32,241 bases of DNA, taken from assembly GCA_024643585.1 (NCBI GenBank), contig JAHEMP010000003.1:1-32241 (forward strand), given 5' to 3'. A program made the translations under genes and the position numbers. The DNA comes from Crocinitomicaceae bacterium (GTDB taxonomy: Bacteria > Bacteroidota > Bacteroidia > Flavobacteriales_D > Crocinitomicaceae). Below are positions 1 to 8,009 of this stretch, piece by piece (position 1 is the first letter of the stretch; every line of letters begins with the position of its first letter). The notes beneath the pieces are model-generated. The model saw nothing but the letters and a program-made list of their open reading frames with translations. It searched no databases and was not told the DNA's origin.

Positions 1-432
1 TACACCCGAAACGGCGGACAAGGTGGGTGGACCGCTGATGACGGAACGCTAGTGAAAGATGTGCTTACGGTTCAATTTTATCCCTTGAATTTTAAAATTG
101 CCAATCATATTACCATTCGCGCAGGCGTAGAGTGGAATGCAATGCTCCGTTATCAATTGTCTGGACAACGATACGGTTGGCAGGCACAATCCAGTCCAAC
201 ACCTACCAATCCCTATTTTTCATCTGATTTGAATGAAATTAGTGGGTTGGTGAAAACAAACAACTTTGGATTCAATTTCTCGTTCGGGTATGAATTCAAA
301 ATAAAGAAATTGATTTTTGAACCAAGTTATAATTTCTTTTTGGGAACATCAAGGGAGTTTGATCGACTACAAGCTGAAACCAAGTCTATGCGTCACTCCA
401 TTTCTATTAGTGTGGGACTCGGATTGAAGTGA
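1..432 (+). CDS. Outer-membrane beta-barrel protein, 3' part (5' end outside window)
   Basis: The reading frame is open from the first base to the stop at 430-432, so this is the C-terminal ~143 residues of a longer protein. The visible part alternates hydrophobic and polar residues in short strands (HITIRAGVEW, NNFGFNFSFGYEF, HSISISVGLGLK) and ends in a strand typical of a final outer-membrane barrel strand. The GTG at 52 is internal to the open frame and is not a credible start. Family assignment is limited to 'outer-membrane barrel, OMP_b-brl type'; ligand and function are unknown. It ends 31 bp before the next gene on the same strand. Confidence 0.6.
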   Translation, partial: YTRNGGQGGWTADDGTLVKDVLTVQFYPLNFKIANHITIRAGVEWNAMLRYQLSGQRYGWQAQSSPTPTNPYFSSDLNEISGLVKTNNFGFNFSFGYEFKIKKLIFEPSYNFFLGTSREFDRLQAETKSMRHSISISVGLGLK

Positions 433-463
433 TTTTTAAGATTTTGTTCTTACCTTTCCCACC

Positions 464-1162
464 ATGGTTGATGTATCGAAGGCCGAGGGTCAAATACAAT
501 GTGTCAAAAGTTTTGAGGACCTTTTACTATCGCCTTTTCAAGGAATTGTCAATGCTCTTTGCTTGGCAAGAGACCTGGAAGGCGATTTTGCAGAGATTGT
601 AAACAAATTTGAATTAGAGGGAAACATCATGGAATTGGATGAAGAGGATCTACAAGCCTTAGAACTCAGTCCGAATGGTCAATTGGCGCGAGAAATCATT
701 TTGGCGGATATGAAACAATTGAGAGAGGCGAATGCTTCACCTATCCTCAACATCATAGCACAATATGACAGAGATGAGGAGCACCCATTTTTCCCGACTG
801 ATGTTTATTCTTTCCATGTCGATCGCTCACCGATACCCAGTTTTACTTATTTGTGCACTTATTATGGAGCGGCGAGTGAAATTCTAGCCAATTCAAAAGC
901 AGAGCAAAAAATTCAAATTCCCGAAATTCGATCCGCCCTCCAGAAACTTTACGGTAATGCCGAGGCTGGATTTGAAGATTTCTTAAAAGACAATTTCTTC
1001 GATTTGCATTATCAGGCAAAGCCAAATGCTCCTGTGACCAATTTGGGACTCGGCAACATTTGGAAACTGGCCATTGACCATCCCGAGAGTCCTGTTCTTC
1101 CCTGTGTGCACAGAGCGCCAAAAGAAAAATCTGGCGAAAAACGACTGTTGTTGATTTGTTGA
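464..1162 (+). CDS. DUF1826-like protein with a possible HxD...H...R metal site
   Basis: This is a 232-residue soluble protein with no signal peptide. The C-terminal half looks to me like DUF1826: FHVDRS (H118, D120), TYLCTYYGAASE at about 129-139, then CVHRAP (H216, R217) and a final KRLLLIC (R227). The order HxD, then H, then R a few residues later is the facial-triad and co-substrate pattern of Fe(II)/2-oxoglutarate dioxygenases. DUF1826 is an uncharacterised family, so the enzyme idea is inference from motif order only. A near-consensus box TACCTTTC at 451-458 lies just before the ATG, which would give almost no leader. The family call is from memory of motifs and could be wrong. Confidence 0.6.
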   Translation: MVDVSKAEGQIQCVKSFEDLLLSPFQGIVNALCLARDLEGDFAEIVNKFELEGNIMELDEEDLQALELSPNGQLAREIILADMKQLREANASPILNIIAQYDRDEEHPFFPTDVYSFHVDRSPIPSFTYLCTYYGAASEILANSKAEQKIQIPEIRSALQKLYGNAEAGFEDFLKDNFFDLHYQAKPNAPVTNLGLGNIWKLAIDHPESPVLPCVHRAPKEKSGEKRLLLIC

Positions 1163-1210
1163 ATTCCAAACTATTCGATAATTAAAAAGATTCCTTGGAC
1201 TAGATTTCGT

Positions 1211-1218
1211 TATATTTG
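1211..1218 (+). promoter_or_regulatory. Candidate Bacteroidota -7 box (TATATTTG)
   Basis: TATATTTG matches TAnnTTTG exactly, but no TTG lies at the usual 17-23 bp upstream, and the next start codon is over 120 bp away. It could drive the secreted-protein gene at 1352. Confidence 0.35.
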
Positions 1219-1351
1219 ATTCACTTGAAAAGCCAAATACTGGACGAGGAAAAACTATTTACAAAAGTTCTTTATCGCATTAATAGTGGTAAATATACTA
1301 AAGGAATAATCTACATATGGATTTGCCAAGTCTCAAGTTAAATTGAAAAAG

Positions 1352-1822
1352 ATGAAAATTTTATTATTTACAATTCTCTTAGTTAACAATTTCTTACATG
1401 GACAAGAAAATTTCAGGGATGATTACACTTTAAAAGGGACAACGGTTTTGACGGGTAGCGATAAAAATGCCCTATCTGAATATGTTCATGGTTACCGACT
1501 ATCAAATATAACCAGTTCCGAATGCCAAAATGGAGGTAGATCTGAAGAAAGCAAGGAAGAAATATTGAACATTTCTAAAACAGATTCATCATACAATTTT
1601 TCCATAAACATAATAGGAAATTGTGCTCATGCCTTTCTAGGAGAAATTGAAATAATGAATGATACAATAATGAATTTGATTTCACATGGATATGGCGGAA
1701 ACTCAACTTGCGCTTGTTGTTTTGGTCTTACATATACAATTTCATTCGATCAAACGGCTTCTAAGAACGTAAAGTATGTTATGATTAACAGTATTAAAAA
1801 CACTATGATTGAAATAGAATGA
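1352..1822 (+). CDS. Secreted protein of unknown function
   Basis: I do not recognise this family. The protein is about 156 residues. It starts with a short signal peptide (MKILLFTILLVNNFLHGQ) and is otherwise polar, with a cysteine cluster STCACCFG near the C-terminus plus isolated cysteines (SSECQNGG, GNCAHAF) that could form disulfides outside the cytoplasm. A TTG in frame at 1343 would add MKK to the signal peptide and is a possible alternative start; the ATG at 1352 is preferred as the standard codon. It stands alone, followed by a hairpin at 1840-1865. There is no T9SS sorting domain at its end. Confidence 0.55.
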   Translation: MKILLFTILLVNNFLHGQENFRDDYTLKGTTVLTGSDKNALSEYVHGYRLSNITSSECQNGGRSEESKEEILNISKTDSSYNFSINIIGNCAHAFLGEIEIMNDTIMNLISHGYGGNSTCACCFGLTYTISFDQTASKNVKYVMINSIKNTMIEIE

Positions 1823-1839
1823 ACTTAACCTAAGAAAAC

Positions 1840-1865
1840 CTAAACTGTATCAAAACACAGTTTAG
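1840..1865 (+). terminator. Hairpin after the secreted-protein gene, terminator-like
   Basis: CTAAACTGT (1840-1848) pairs perfectly with ACAGTTTAG (1857-1865) across an 8-base loop, 18 bases after the stop codon. There is no T-tract, so it may be only a 3'-end stabilising hairpin. Confidence 0.45.
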
Positions 1866-2027
1866 CAGAGACCGTTAACAATTTTCAAAAACTAAGTTTC
1901 TTCCTATTCTTTTTATTGAGCCTTATAAAATTCTACCCAGATCATGAGAAACCTTCTTATGAATAGATGTTGGATGGGGTTAGAATATAATAGTTGGAGG
2001 TTAAAACAAATAATTGTCAATTTTTTG

Positions 2028-2035
2028 TAAATTTG
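2028..2035 (+). promoter_or_regulatory. Candidate -7 box (TAAATTTG) for the 2060-4833 cassette
   Basis: TAAATTTG fits TAnnTTTG and ends 24 bases before the ATG at 2060. The nearest upstream TTG (1994-1996) is 31 bp away, longer than the usual spacer. Its position supports starting the first gene at 2060 rather than at an upstream TTG. Confidence 0.5.
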
Positions 2036-2059
2036 AAGATAACACTAAACTCTTCTTCA

Positions 2060-2539
2060 ATGAAACTAATTGCAGTTTCCATTTTTGTTTTTTTGACAAG
2101 CGTCTCTATAGGACAAACCGTTGTAAGGTCAAGTATTAATTGTATTGGTAGCTCAGGCGGTTCTGGCCCTCTGTTTATGCAACAAACAGCTGGTCAACCC
2201 TACGGCACTTCCACTTACTATAGTAACAAGATTGAATCACGACCTGGCTTCATACAACCTCAACAAATTTGGGTGGAACAAATGCGAAATACTTTCGATT
2301 TAAAGATAACTGTTTATCCCAATCCAGCTGCATCAGAGGTCTCCTTTAAGTTGGACCAAAATCTTGAAGACATAATTCTTACAGTCTTGGATCAACATGG
2401 AAAAATGATCTATCGGGATGAAATAGCGTCGTTACGAGATTATAAGCTGAACTGTCAAGATTGGATAAATGGATTTTATTTTATCAATATCAACGACCGA
2501 GTAGGAAACAGTTACCAATCAAAACTTATCAAACAATAA
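2060..2539 (+). CDS. Small secreted protein with type A T9SS sorting domain
   Basis: The product is about 159 residues. It has an N-terminal signal peptide (MKLIAVSIFVFLTSVSIGQ), a short glycine/serine-rich segment (SSGGSGPLFMQQTAGQPYG), and then a C-terminal domain of roughly 80 residues of the type A (Por secretion) kind: VYPNPAASEVSF, LTVLDQHGKMIYRDE, WINGFYFININD, and a basic end SKLIKQ. Such domains direct export through the T9SS and are usually cleaved or attached at the cell surface. The mature cargo is tiny, so the protein is almost all sorting domain. The TTG at 1994 would place a hydrophilic stretch before the signal peptide, so 2060 is chosen. Only 2 bp separate it from the barrel gene, implying one transcript. 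Confidence 0.75.
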   Translation: MKLIAVSIFVFLTSVSIGQTVVRSSINCIGSSGGSGPLFMQQTAGQPYGTSTYYSNKIESRPGFIQPQQIWVEQMRNTFDLKITVYPNPAASEVSFKLDQNLEDIILTVLDQHGKMIYRDEIASLRDYKLNCQDWINGFYFININDRVGNSYQSKLIKQ

Positions 2540-2541
2540 AC

Positions 2542-3177
2542 ATGAAACGAATACTAACAAAAATATTGGCCGTTGGATGCTTATTTATAGGATCATATGC
2601 AAACTCCCAATCAAGTTTAACTATAGATGCGTCGCAGAACGTCACTAATTTCTCATTCACTAATAGTAAGGGTGATAAGGTAGATGGTTACACTCCTTCC
2701 TACTCAGGAGGTTATGCAATTGGTTACCGTTACACAATGGAAAATTTGGGACTTTATATACCTGTAAAAGTTGGCATGCGTAGAGCGGGAGCAACGTATA
2801 TCTATGATAACGCTAATTATAACTGGTCTCTTCAATATTTGGAAACCCGACTGGGCATTGGTTATAATTATAGTTTTGGAAAGTTCGGAACACATATTTC
2901 TGTTACAGGGTACTATGGATATATGCTAAAAGGTACCCAAACGCTGAATAATCAGGACTTCGACATTCGAAATTCAGGAGACATCAACAAGAATGATTAT
3001 GGGATTTTCATTAGCCCTGGAGCAAATTTCAAGGCTAATGAATTTATTAATGTTTTTCTAGAGTTGAATTACATGCTTGGTTTAGCAAACATGGAAACTA
3101 GTGGAAATCAAGAATCAAAGAACCAGTTATACGGTGCAACTCTCGGGTTAGCGTTTACAATAAAAAAAACTAATTGA
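2542..3177 (+). CDS. Small outer-membrane beta-barrel protein
   Basis: The product is 211 residues, starting with a signal peptide (MKRILTKILAVGCLFIGSYANSQ). The rest is a run of amphipathic strands: GGYAIGYRYTMENLGLYIPVKVGMR (in part), LETRLGIGYNYSF, HISVTGYYGYML, NDYGIFISPGANF, FINVFLELNYMLG, and a final YGATLGLAFTI. That pattern suits an 8-10 strand barrel of the OMP_b-brl class. The reading frame extends upstream into the previous gene, but the ATG at 2542 begins the signal peptide. It lies 2 bp after the T9SS-domain gene and 12 bp before the repeat-fibre gene, so it is likely co-expressed and may serve as anchor or partner for the fibre; that role is inference. Confidence 0.65.
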   Translation: MKRILTKILAVGCLFIGSYANSQSSLTIDASQNVTNFSFTNSKGDKVDGYTPSYSGGYAIGYRYTMENLGLYIPVKVGMRRAGATYIYDNANYNWSLQYLETRLGIGYNYSFGKFGTHISVTGYYGYMLKGTQTLNNQDFDIRNSGDINKNDYGIFISPGANFKANEFINVFLELNYMLGLANMETSGNQESKNQLYGATLGLAFTIKKTN

Positions 3178-3189
3178 TAATAAGGAACT

Positions 3190-4833
3190 ATGAAAAAGTA
3201 CATAATTGCTTGTGCGGTTATCGTGTCACTCAATATAGGTGTCAAAGCACAAAATCAAATCGCAAATCTTCAAGGAATCAATTATCAGGCAGTAGCAATT
3301 GACGATGAATCACATGAAATAGTTGGTAGCGACGTTATTGGAAAACCGCTGTATGAAAGAGAAATTGGTGTTCGTTTTACAATTACAAATGGTCCCTCTG
3401 GAGCAACCACCTATTATTCTGATGAACATACAATAACTACTGATAGATATGGGATGTTCTCACTGACAATTGGACTTGGCACATATCTTAATGGTGATTT
3501 CACTTCCTTATTAGACATTCCTTGGATCAATGGTGATCAATGGTTATTGGTTGAGGTTTCTTCCAACAATAATGGACAGTATAATGAGGTAAGTTACCAA
3601 AAGTTCATGTCTGTCCCTTTTGCTTATTATTCAGACGACATCTCCGACAATTCAATTACAACCTATAAAATTGTTGACGAGACAATACAAGCCATTGATA
3701 TTGACACAGGAGCAGTTGAAACATCTGAAATTTTAAATGAAACAATCCTTGCCGAAGATATTGCAACTGGTGCCGTTGAGACTTCAGAAATTTTGAATGA
3801 AACAATCCTTGCTGAAGACATTGCAACAGGTGCAGTTGAAACATCTGAAATTTTAAATGAAACAATCCTTGCCGAAGATATCGCAACAGGTGCAGTCGAA
3901 ACATCTGAAATTTTGAATGAGACAATTCTTGCAGAAGACATAGCAACAGGTGCAGTTGAGACTTCTGAAATTTTGAATGAAACAATACTTGCTGAAGATA
4001 TTGCAACAGGTGCCGTTGAGACTTCTGAAATTTTGAATGAAACTATCCTTGCGGAAGACATAGCAACAGGTGCAGTTGAAACATCTGAAATTTTGAATGA
4101 AACTATCCTTGCTGAAGACATCGCAACAGGTGCCGTTGAAACATCTGAAATTTTGAATGAGACAATTCTTGCAGAAGACATAGCAACAGGTGCAGTTGAG
4201 ACTTCTGAAATTTTGAATGAAACTATTCTTGCGGAAGATATTGCAACAGGTGCAGTTGAGACTTCTGAAATTTTAAATGAAACAATTCTTGCGGAAGACA
4301 TTGCAACTGGTGCAGTGGCAACTGATGAGATTTTGGATGGAACGATTCAGAATCAAGATATACAAAATGGTACAATAGACTTGACTTCCAAAGTAACTGG
4401 TATTCTTCCTCCAGTGAACGGTGGAACTGGAATTAATGGCAGTGCGGCTGGACCGGGTACGGTACTAATAGGAAATGGCACTGGATACACACTTAATACA
4501 TTAACTCCAGGTACTGGAATAGCAATTGCTAATACACCAGGTGGTATTGAAATCTCAACGACAATTACTGGAGGTGTTAATTCAAACATTGCTGGAAACG
4601 TAAACCCGAACAATATCACCGCAGGAAGCACTTGGATTTCACCAGCAATACCTTTACAAGGCGTAGTGTATGGAAATATCATTGTTGGTTCTATTAACAC
4701 TAACCTTCAAGGGTGTCAAATGACTTGCTTTGTATCCAGTAGTAACATTATTAAGGTTGCTATTTTTAATGGTACAGGAAGTAATGTTAACCTAGGTAAT
4801 GGTCTGCAACTGAGAGTTGTGGTTGTGCAGTAG
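3190..4833 (+). CDS. Secreted fibre-like protein with ten identical 20-residue repeats
   Basis: The product is 547 residues. It has a signal peptide (MKKYIIACAVIVSLNIGVKAQ), an N-terminal domain (about 25-155) that begins GINYQAVAIDDE and includes YGMFSLTIGLGTY, common in Bacteroidota surface proteins, then ten exact copies of ETSEILNETILAEDIATGAV (residues 177-376) between one degenerate copy on each side. After that comes a tail-fibre-like linker (GILPPVNGGTGING, TPGTGIAIANTPGG) and a small C-terminal beta domain. Repeats rich in 'xxDIxxGxI' resemble those in phage tail fibres and bacterial surface stalks, which form elongated trimers or beta-solenoids; this is family-level knowledge, not proven here. 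No T9SS sorting domain is visible at its end. It is the third gene of a tight cassette. Confidence 0.7.
   Translation: MKKYIIACAVIVSLNIGVKAQNQIANLQGINYQAVAIDDESHEIVGSDVIGKPLYEREIGVRFTITNGPSGATTYYSDEHTITTDRYGMFSLTIGLGTYLNGDFTSLLDIPWINGDQWLLVEVSSNNNGQYNEVSYQKFMSVPFAYYSDDISDNSITTYKIVDETIQAIDIDTGAVETSEILNETILAEDIATGAVETSEILNETILAEDIATGAVETSEILNETILAEDIATGAVETSEILNETILAEDIATGAVETSEILNETILAEDIATGAVETSEILNETILAEDIATGAVETSEILNETILAEDIATGAVETSEILNETILAEDIATGAVETSEILNETILAEDIATGAVETSEILNETILAEDIATGAVATDEILDGTIQNQDIQNGTIDLTSKVTGILPPVNGGTGINGSAAGPGTVLIGNGTGYTLNTLTPGTGIAIANTPGGIEISTTITGGVNSNIAGNVNPNNITAGSTWISPAIPLQGVVYGNIIVGSINTNLQGCQMTCFVSSSNIIKVAIFNGTGSNVNLGNGLQLRVVVVQ
3718..4317 (+). repeat. Ten tandem 60-bp coding repeats
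   Basis: Ten head-to-tail 60-bp units encode the identical 20-residue peptide. The DNA copies differ almost only at third codon positions, except that unit 4 (from 3898) and unit 8 (from 4138) look identical. Degenerate units flank the array (3658-3717 and from 4318). Confidence 0.95.
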
Positions 4834-5104
4834 AAAATTAAATTCTTCTTTTAAGTAGAAAAGTATATCTGCTCTGCCTTTAAGAGAATAAGTAATCCTA
4901 ACTTCAGAGAAATAACAATTAAGGCCTGACTCAAATGCTCTGCCAGCATTAAACTTGTATTTATTGGAGTCTCAAAACTCGAATAAAAAAAGACAGCGAT
5001 CATCAATGGACTTGCACAAAAGGAGCAGTCGCGCTAAATTGACGTGATTGCCTTTAATTTCCCATTTCACCAAGCCCCAAACCGTTGAAGAACAATATAG
5101 AAAA

Positions 5105-6091
5105 ATGAAAGCAGCAATTAGAAGAAAGTATTGTTTACCAGGTCAACTAAAAATTGAGCAGATTGAAATACCAATTCCAAAGGAAAACGAAGCATTGATT
5201 AGGGTTCATGCAACAACAGTTAACCGAACAGATTGTGCGAATCTTGCAGCGAGACCATTTATAATGCGGTTTGTTCTGGGTTTATTCAATCCTAAGAAAA
5301 TAATAGTGGGGACAGATTTTGCCGGAGAAATTGTATCAGTAGGCAAAAATGTTCGGTCAATTAATGTTGGTGACAGAGTATTTGGTTTTAGTGACACAGG
5401 GTCCGAATCTCAAGCTGAATACCTCACAACCCTCGAAGAAAACCTTTTTACGATACCTGAAAATATTGATTACAAACAAGCCGCTGCGAGTCTTGAGGGA
5501 GCGCATTATGCATACTCTTTTGTACAGAAAGTAAAAATCCAATCCGGACAAAGTGTTCTTATAAACGGAGCAACGGGTGGCATAGGTTCTGCATTGTTGC
5601 AATTTGTCAAGCAATACGATGTCAAAATAACCGCTACGTGCAATACGAAGAACATCGAACGAATAAAAAGTTTAGGCGCAGACGAAATTATTGATTACAC
5701 CAAAGAAGACTTTACTGAAAAAGGTGGAAAGTATGATTTTGTCTTTGATACAGTTGGTAAAAGTACATTTGGCAAATGTAAAGCCATATTAAAAGACAAA
5801 GGTGTCTACATTTCGTCTGAATTAGGACCTTATTCTCAAAATGTTTTCTACCCTTTATTTAATTCAATAAAAAGTAAGAAAGTAATCTTTCCAATTCCAT
5901 TTCATAAGAGAGTAACGATACCTTATATCACTAGATTCCTGGAACAAGGGAAATTTAAACTTTTGATTGATAGAGAATATCCATTAGAAGACATATCGAA
6001 AGCATACGAATACGTCATGCAAGGAGAAAAAACAGGAAACGTTTTAATTAATGTTGCAAATAACAAGAGTGCCTCAAAACCTGAGCTATAA
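5105..6091 (+). CDS. Zinc-free MDR-family NAD(P)H oxidoreductase (quinone reductase-like)
   Basis: The product is 328 residues of the medium-chain dehydrogenase/reductase family. The N-terminal GroES-like domain shows NEALIRVHATTVNRTDC (about 28-44), GTDFAGEIVSVGKNV (69-83) and VGDRVFGF (88-95). The Rossmann domain carries the cofactor loop GATGGIGSA (155-163), followed by SLGADEIIDYT. The usual zinc-binding cysteines and histidines are absent, as in quinone oxidoreductases and enoyl reductases. The C-terminus, YEYVMQGEKTGNVLIN, is typical. The substrate cannot be read from sequence. A TTG at 5048 would add 19 residues not expected for the family, so the ATG at 5105 is chosen. It converges with the ABC-F gene, with only 17 bp between stops. 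Confidence 0.85.
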   Translation: MKAAIRRKYCLPGQLKIEQIEIPIPKENEALIRVHATTVNRTDCANLAARPFIMRFVLGLFNPKKIIVGTDFAGEIVSVGKNVRSINVGDRVFGFSDTGSESQAEYLTTLEENLFTIPENIDYKQAAASLEGAHYAYSFVQKVKIQSGQSVLINGATGGIGSALLQFVKQYDVKITATCNTKNIERIKSLGADEIIDYTKEDFTEKGGKYDFVFDTVGKSTFGKCKAILKDKGVYISSELGPYSQNVFYPLFNSIKSKKVIFPIPFHKRVTIPYITRFLEQGKFKLLIDREYPLEDISKAYEYVMQGEKTGNVLINVANNKSASKPEL

Positions 6092-6108
6092 AACAGCGAG
6101 CTTTAATA

Positions 6109-7737
6109 TCACCCTAACTCAGCCACACTTTTAATTCTATTTCTTTCCAAAAAGGCATCGATCGTTTCGAAATGTTCAATTACTCGTTTGTCTTTGAATT
6201 CGAAAACTTTTTCGGATAGGCCTTGCAAGAAATCTCTGTCGTGGGAAACAAGAATTAGCGTTCCGCCAAAGTTTTTCAAGGCCTCTTTGAGCACGTCTTT
6301 CGACTTTAAATCCAAGTGATTCGTTGGCTCATCGAGAATTAAAAGATTAACTGGTTCGAGCAGTAGCTTCACCATAGCCAACCTTGTTTTTTCTCCACCG
6401 CTAAGCACACTGACTTTCTTGTCAATATCATCGCCATGGAACATAAATCCACCCAAAATGGATTTGATTTGCGTGCGAATTTCACCTTCTGCTACCTCGT
6501 CGACCGTTTGAAATATTGTTAAGTTAGGGTCGAGCAAAGAGGCTTGATTTTGAGCAAAGTAACCCACTTTCACGTTGTGACCCAATTGACAAGTACCATT
6601 TACGTCAATTTCGTTCAGAATGGCTTTGATCATAGTTGATTTTCCTTCTCCATTCCGTCCGACAAAGCAGACTTTTTCTCCACGAGAAATACTCATGTTC
6701 GCCTCCTTGAACACTACTTGCTCGCCATAAGACTTTGAAACATCTTTAACGGTTACAGGATAATCTCCTGCTCTTGGTGCCGGAGGAAATCTCAATTTCA
6801 ATGCCGACGTATCGATTTCGTCAATTTCAATGATTTCCAATTTTTCGAGCATTCGTTCGCGAGAAGAAACCTGGTTGGTTTTAGAAAAAGTCCCTCGGAA
6901 GCGCTCTATGAATTGCATGTTGTCGGCAATAAACTTTTGTTGTTCTTGATAGGCTTTCACTTGATGCGATCGTCTGTCTTCTCTTAGTTGCAAGTAATGC
7001 GAATAATTCGCTTTGTAATCATAGATTCGCCCCATTGTCACTTCAATGGTTCTATTTGTGATATTGTCGATAAAAGCTCTATCGTGTGAGATAACCATAA
7101 CAGCATTTGCCTTATTTACAAGGAAATCTTCTAGCCAAATCACGGATTCAATATCAATGTGGTTGGTCGGTTCATCCAAGAGGATGAGGTCGGGTTTTTG
7201 CAACAATATTTTTGCTAATTCTATTCGCATACGCCAACCGCCGCTGAACTCTTTGGTTTGACGGTGAAAATCTTCGGAGCGGAAACCAAGACCTTTTAAT
7301 GCTTTTTCAACTTCAGCATCGTAATTTACCTCTTCCAAGGCATAATATTTTTCGCCCAAATCAGTAACTCTTTCGATGATGGACATGTATTCGTCACTTT
7401 CGTAATCGGTGCGAGTTTCCAAAGCATGATTTAATTTTTCCATTTCATCACGCATCTCGAAAACCTGCTTGAACGCTTTGGCCGCTTCTTCGAAAACCGT
7501 ACAGTCGTCTTCCGTCAATAAATGTTGAGGTAAATAAGCAATTACAGCATCTTTTGGTGCACGAACATTACCGCGATTGGCTTTTTGTTCTCCAGCGATA
7601 ATCTTCATCATGGTCGACTTTCCCGCGCCATTTTTACCCATTAAGGCAATTTTGTCTGTTGGATTGATGACAAAAGAAACGTCATTAAACAAGGTCGAGC
7701 CACTAAAATCTACTCCTAAATTATCTACTGAAATCAT
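6109..7737 (-). CDS. ABC-F family ATPase (ribosome-associated type)
   Basis: The product is 542 residues with two ABC ATPase domains and no membrane segments. ABC1 has Walker A GKNGAGKS (34-41), signature FSGGWRM (164-170) and Walker B LILLDEP (184-190). A charged linker follows (EDRRSHQVKAYQEQQKF). ABC2 has Walker A GRNGEGKS, signature LSGGEKTRLA and Walker B LLILDEP. Proteins of this layout (EttA/Uup/YdiF group) act on the ribosome E site to relieve stalling or tune translation; some members give antibiotic resistance, but nothing here points to that. The frame extends to 7761, yet that upstream ATG lies inside the -7 box at 7759-7766, so the internal start MISVDNLG is taken. Confidence 0.9.
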   Translation of the reverse strand: MISVDNLGVDFSGSTLFNDVSFVINPTDKIALMGKNGAGKSTMMKIIAGEQKANRGNVRAPKDAVIAYLPQHLLTEDDCTVFEEAAKAFKQVFEMRDEMEKLNHALETRTDYESDEYMSIIERVTDLGEKYYALEEVNYDAEVEKALKGLGFRSEDFHRQTKEFSGGWRMRIELAKILLQKPDLILLDEPTNHIDIESVIWLEDFLVNKANAVMVISHDRAFIDNITNRTIEVTMGRIYDYKANYSHYLQLREDRRSHQVKAYQEQQKFIADNMQFIERFRGTFSKTNQVSSRERMLEKLEIIEIDEIDTSALKLRFPPAPRAGDYPVTVKDVSKSYGEQVVFKEANMSISRGEKVCFVGRNGEGKSTMIKAILNEIDVNGTCQLGHNVKVGYFAQNQASLLDPNLTIFQTVDEVAEGEIRTQIKSILGGFMFHGDDIDKKVSVLSGGEKTRLAMVKLLLEPVNLLILDEPTNHLDLKSKDVLKEALKNFGGTLILVSHDRDFLQGLSEKVFEFKDKRVIEHFETIDAFLERNRIKSVAELG

Positions 7738-7758
7738 TTTTATTTGGTTTTCGAGCCG

Positions 7759-7766
7759 CAAAGGTA
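7759..7766 (-). promoter_or_regulatory. -7 box (TACCTTTG) for the ABC-F gene
   Basis: On the minus strand this reads TACCTTTG, an exact TAnnTTTG match, ending 21 bases before the chosen ATG. The -33 TTG is not well placed (about 15 bp spacer). Confidence 0.6.
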
Positions 7767-7941
7767 ACCCTATGTAATCATCAAAAAAATAAAATGAATA
7801 GAATTACTAAAATGATCTTCCCGAATTTCATTATTTTAAAAATATATTGACAAAAGTTAATTTTAAAGAACCTAAAAATCAATATGTTAATATAATTTTT
7901 GAATCTTCTATAAATTAAATCAGAGATACATTTTTTCTAAA

Positions 7942-7949
7942 TACATTTG
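7942..7949 (+). promoter_or_regulatory. -7 box (TACATTTG) for the antiporter gene
   Basis: TACATTTG matches TAnnTTTG and gives a leader of about 55 bases before the ATG at 8010. No good -33 TTG is present at normal spacing. It sits in an AT-rich divergent region shared with the ABC-F gene. Confidence 0.5.
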
Positions 7950-8009
7950 CTCAAATATATGGGATGTTTCGAACAACAATGTGCGTCTAACTCTTTAAAA
8001 AATTAATGT

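Noticed and set aside
3663..4301. 212-codon open frame on the minus strand over the repeat array
   Set aside because: It is open only because the 60-bp unit has no stop in that frame; it mirrors the real repeat gene, and its product is a low-complexity echo.
3718..4317. Regular 60-bp repeats as a CRISPR array
   Set aside because: The units are contiguous with no unique spacers and keep a coding frame with synonymous changes only.
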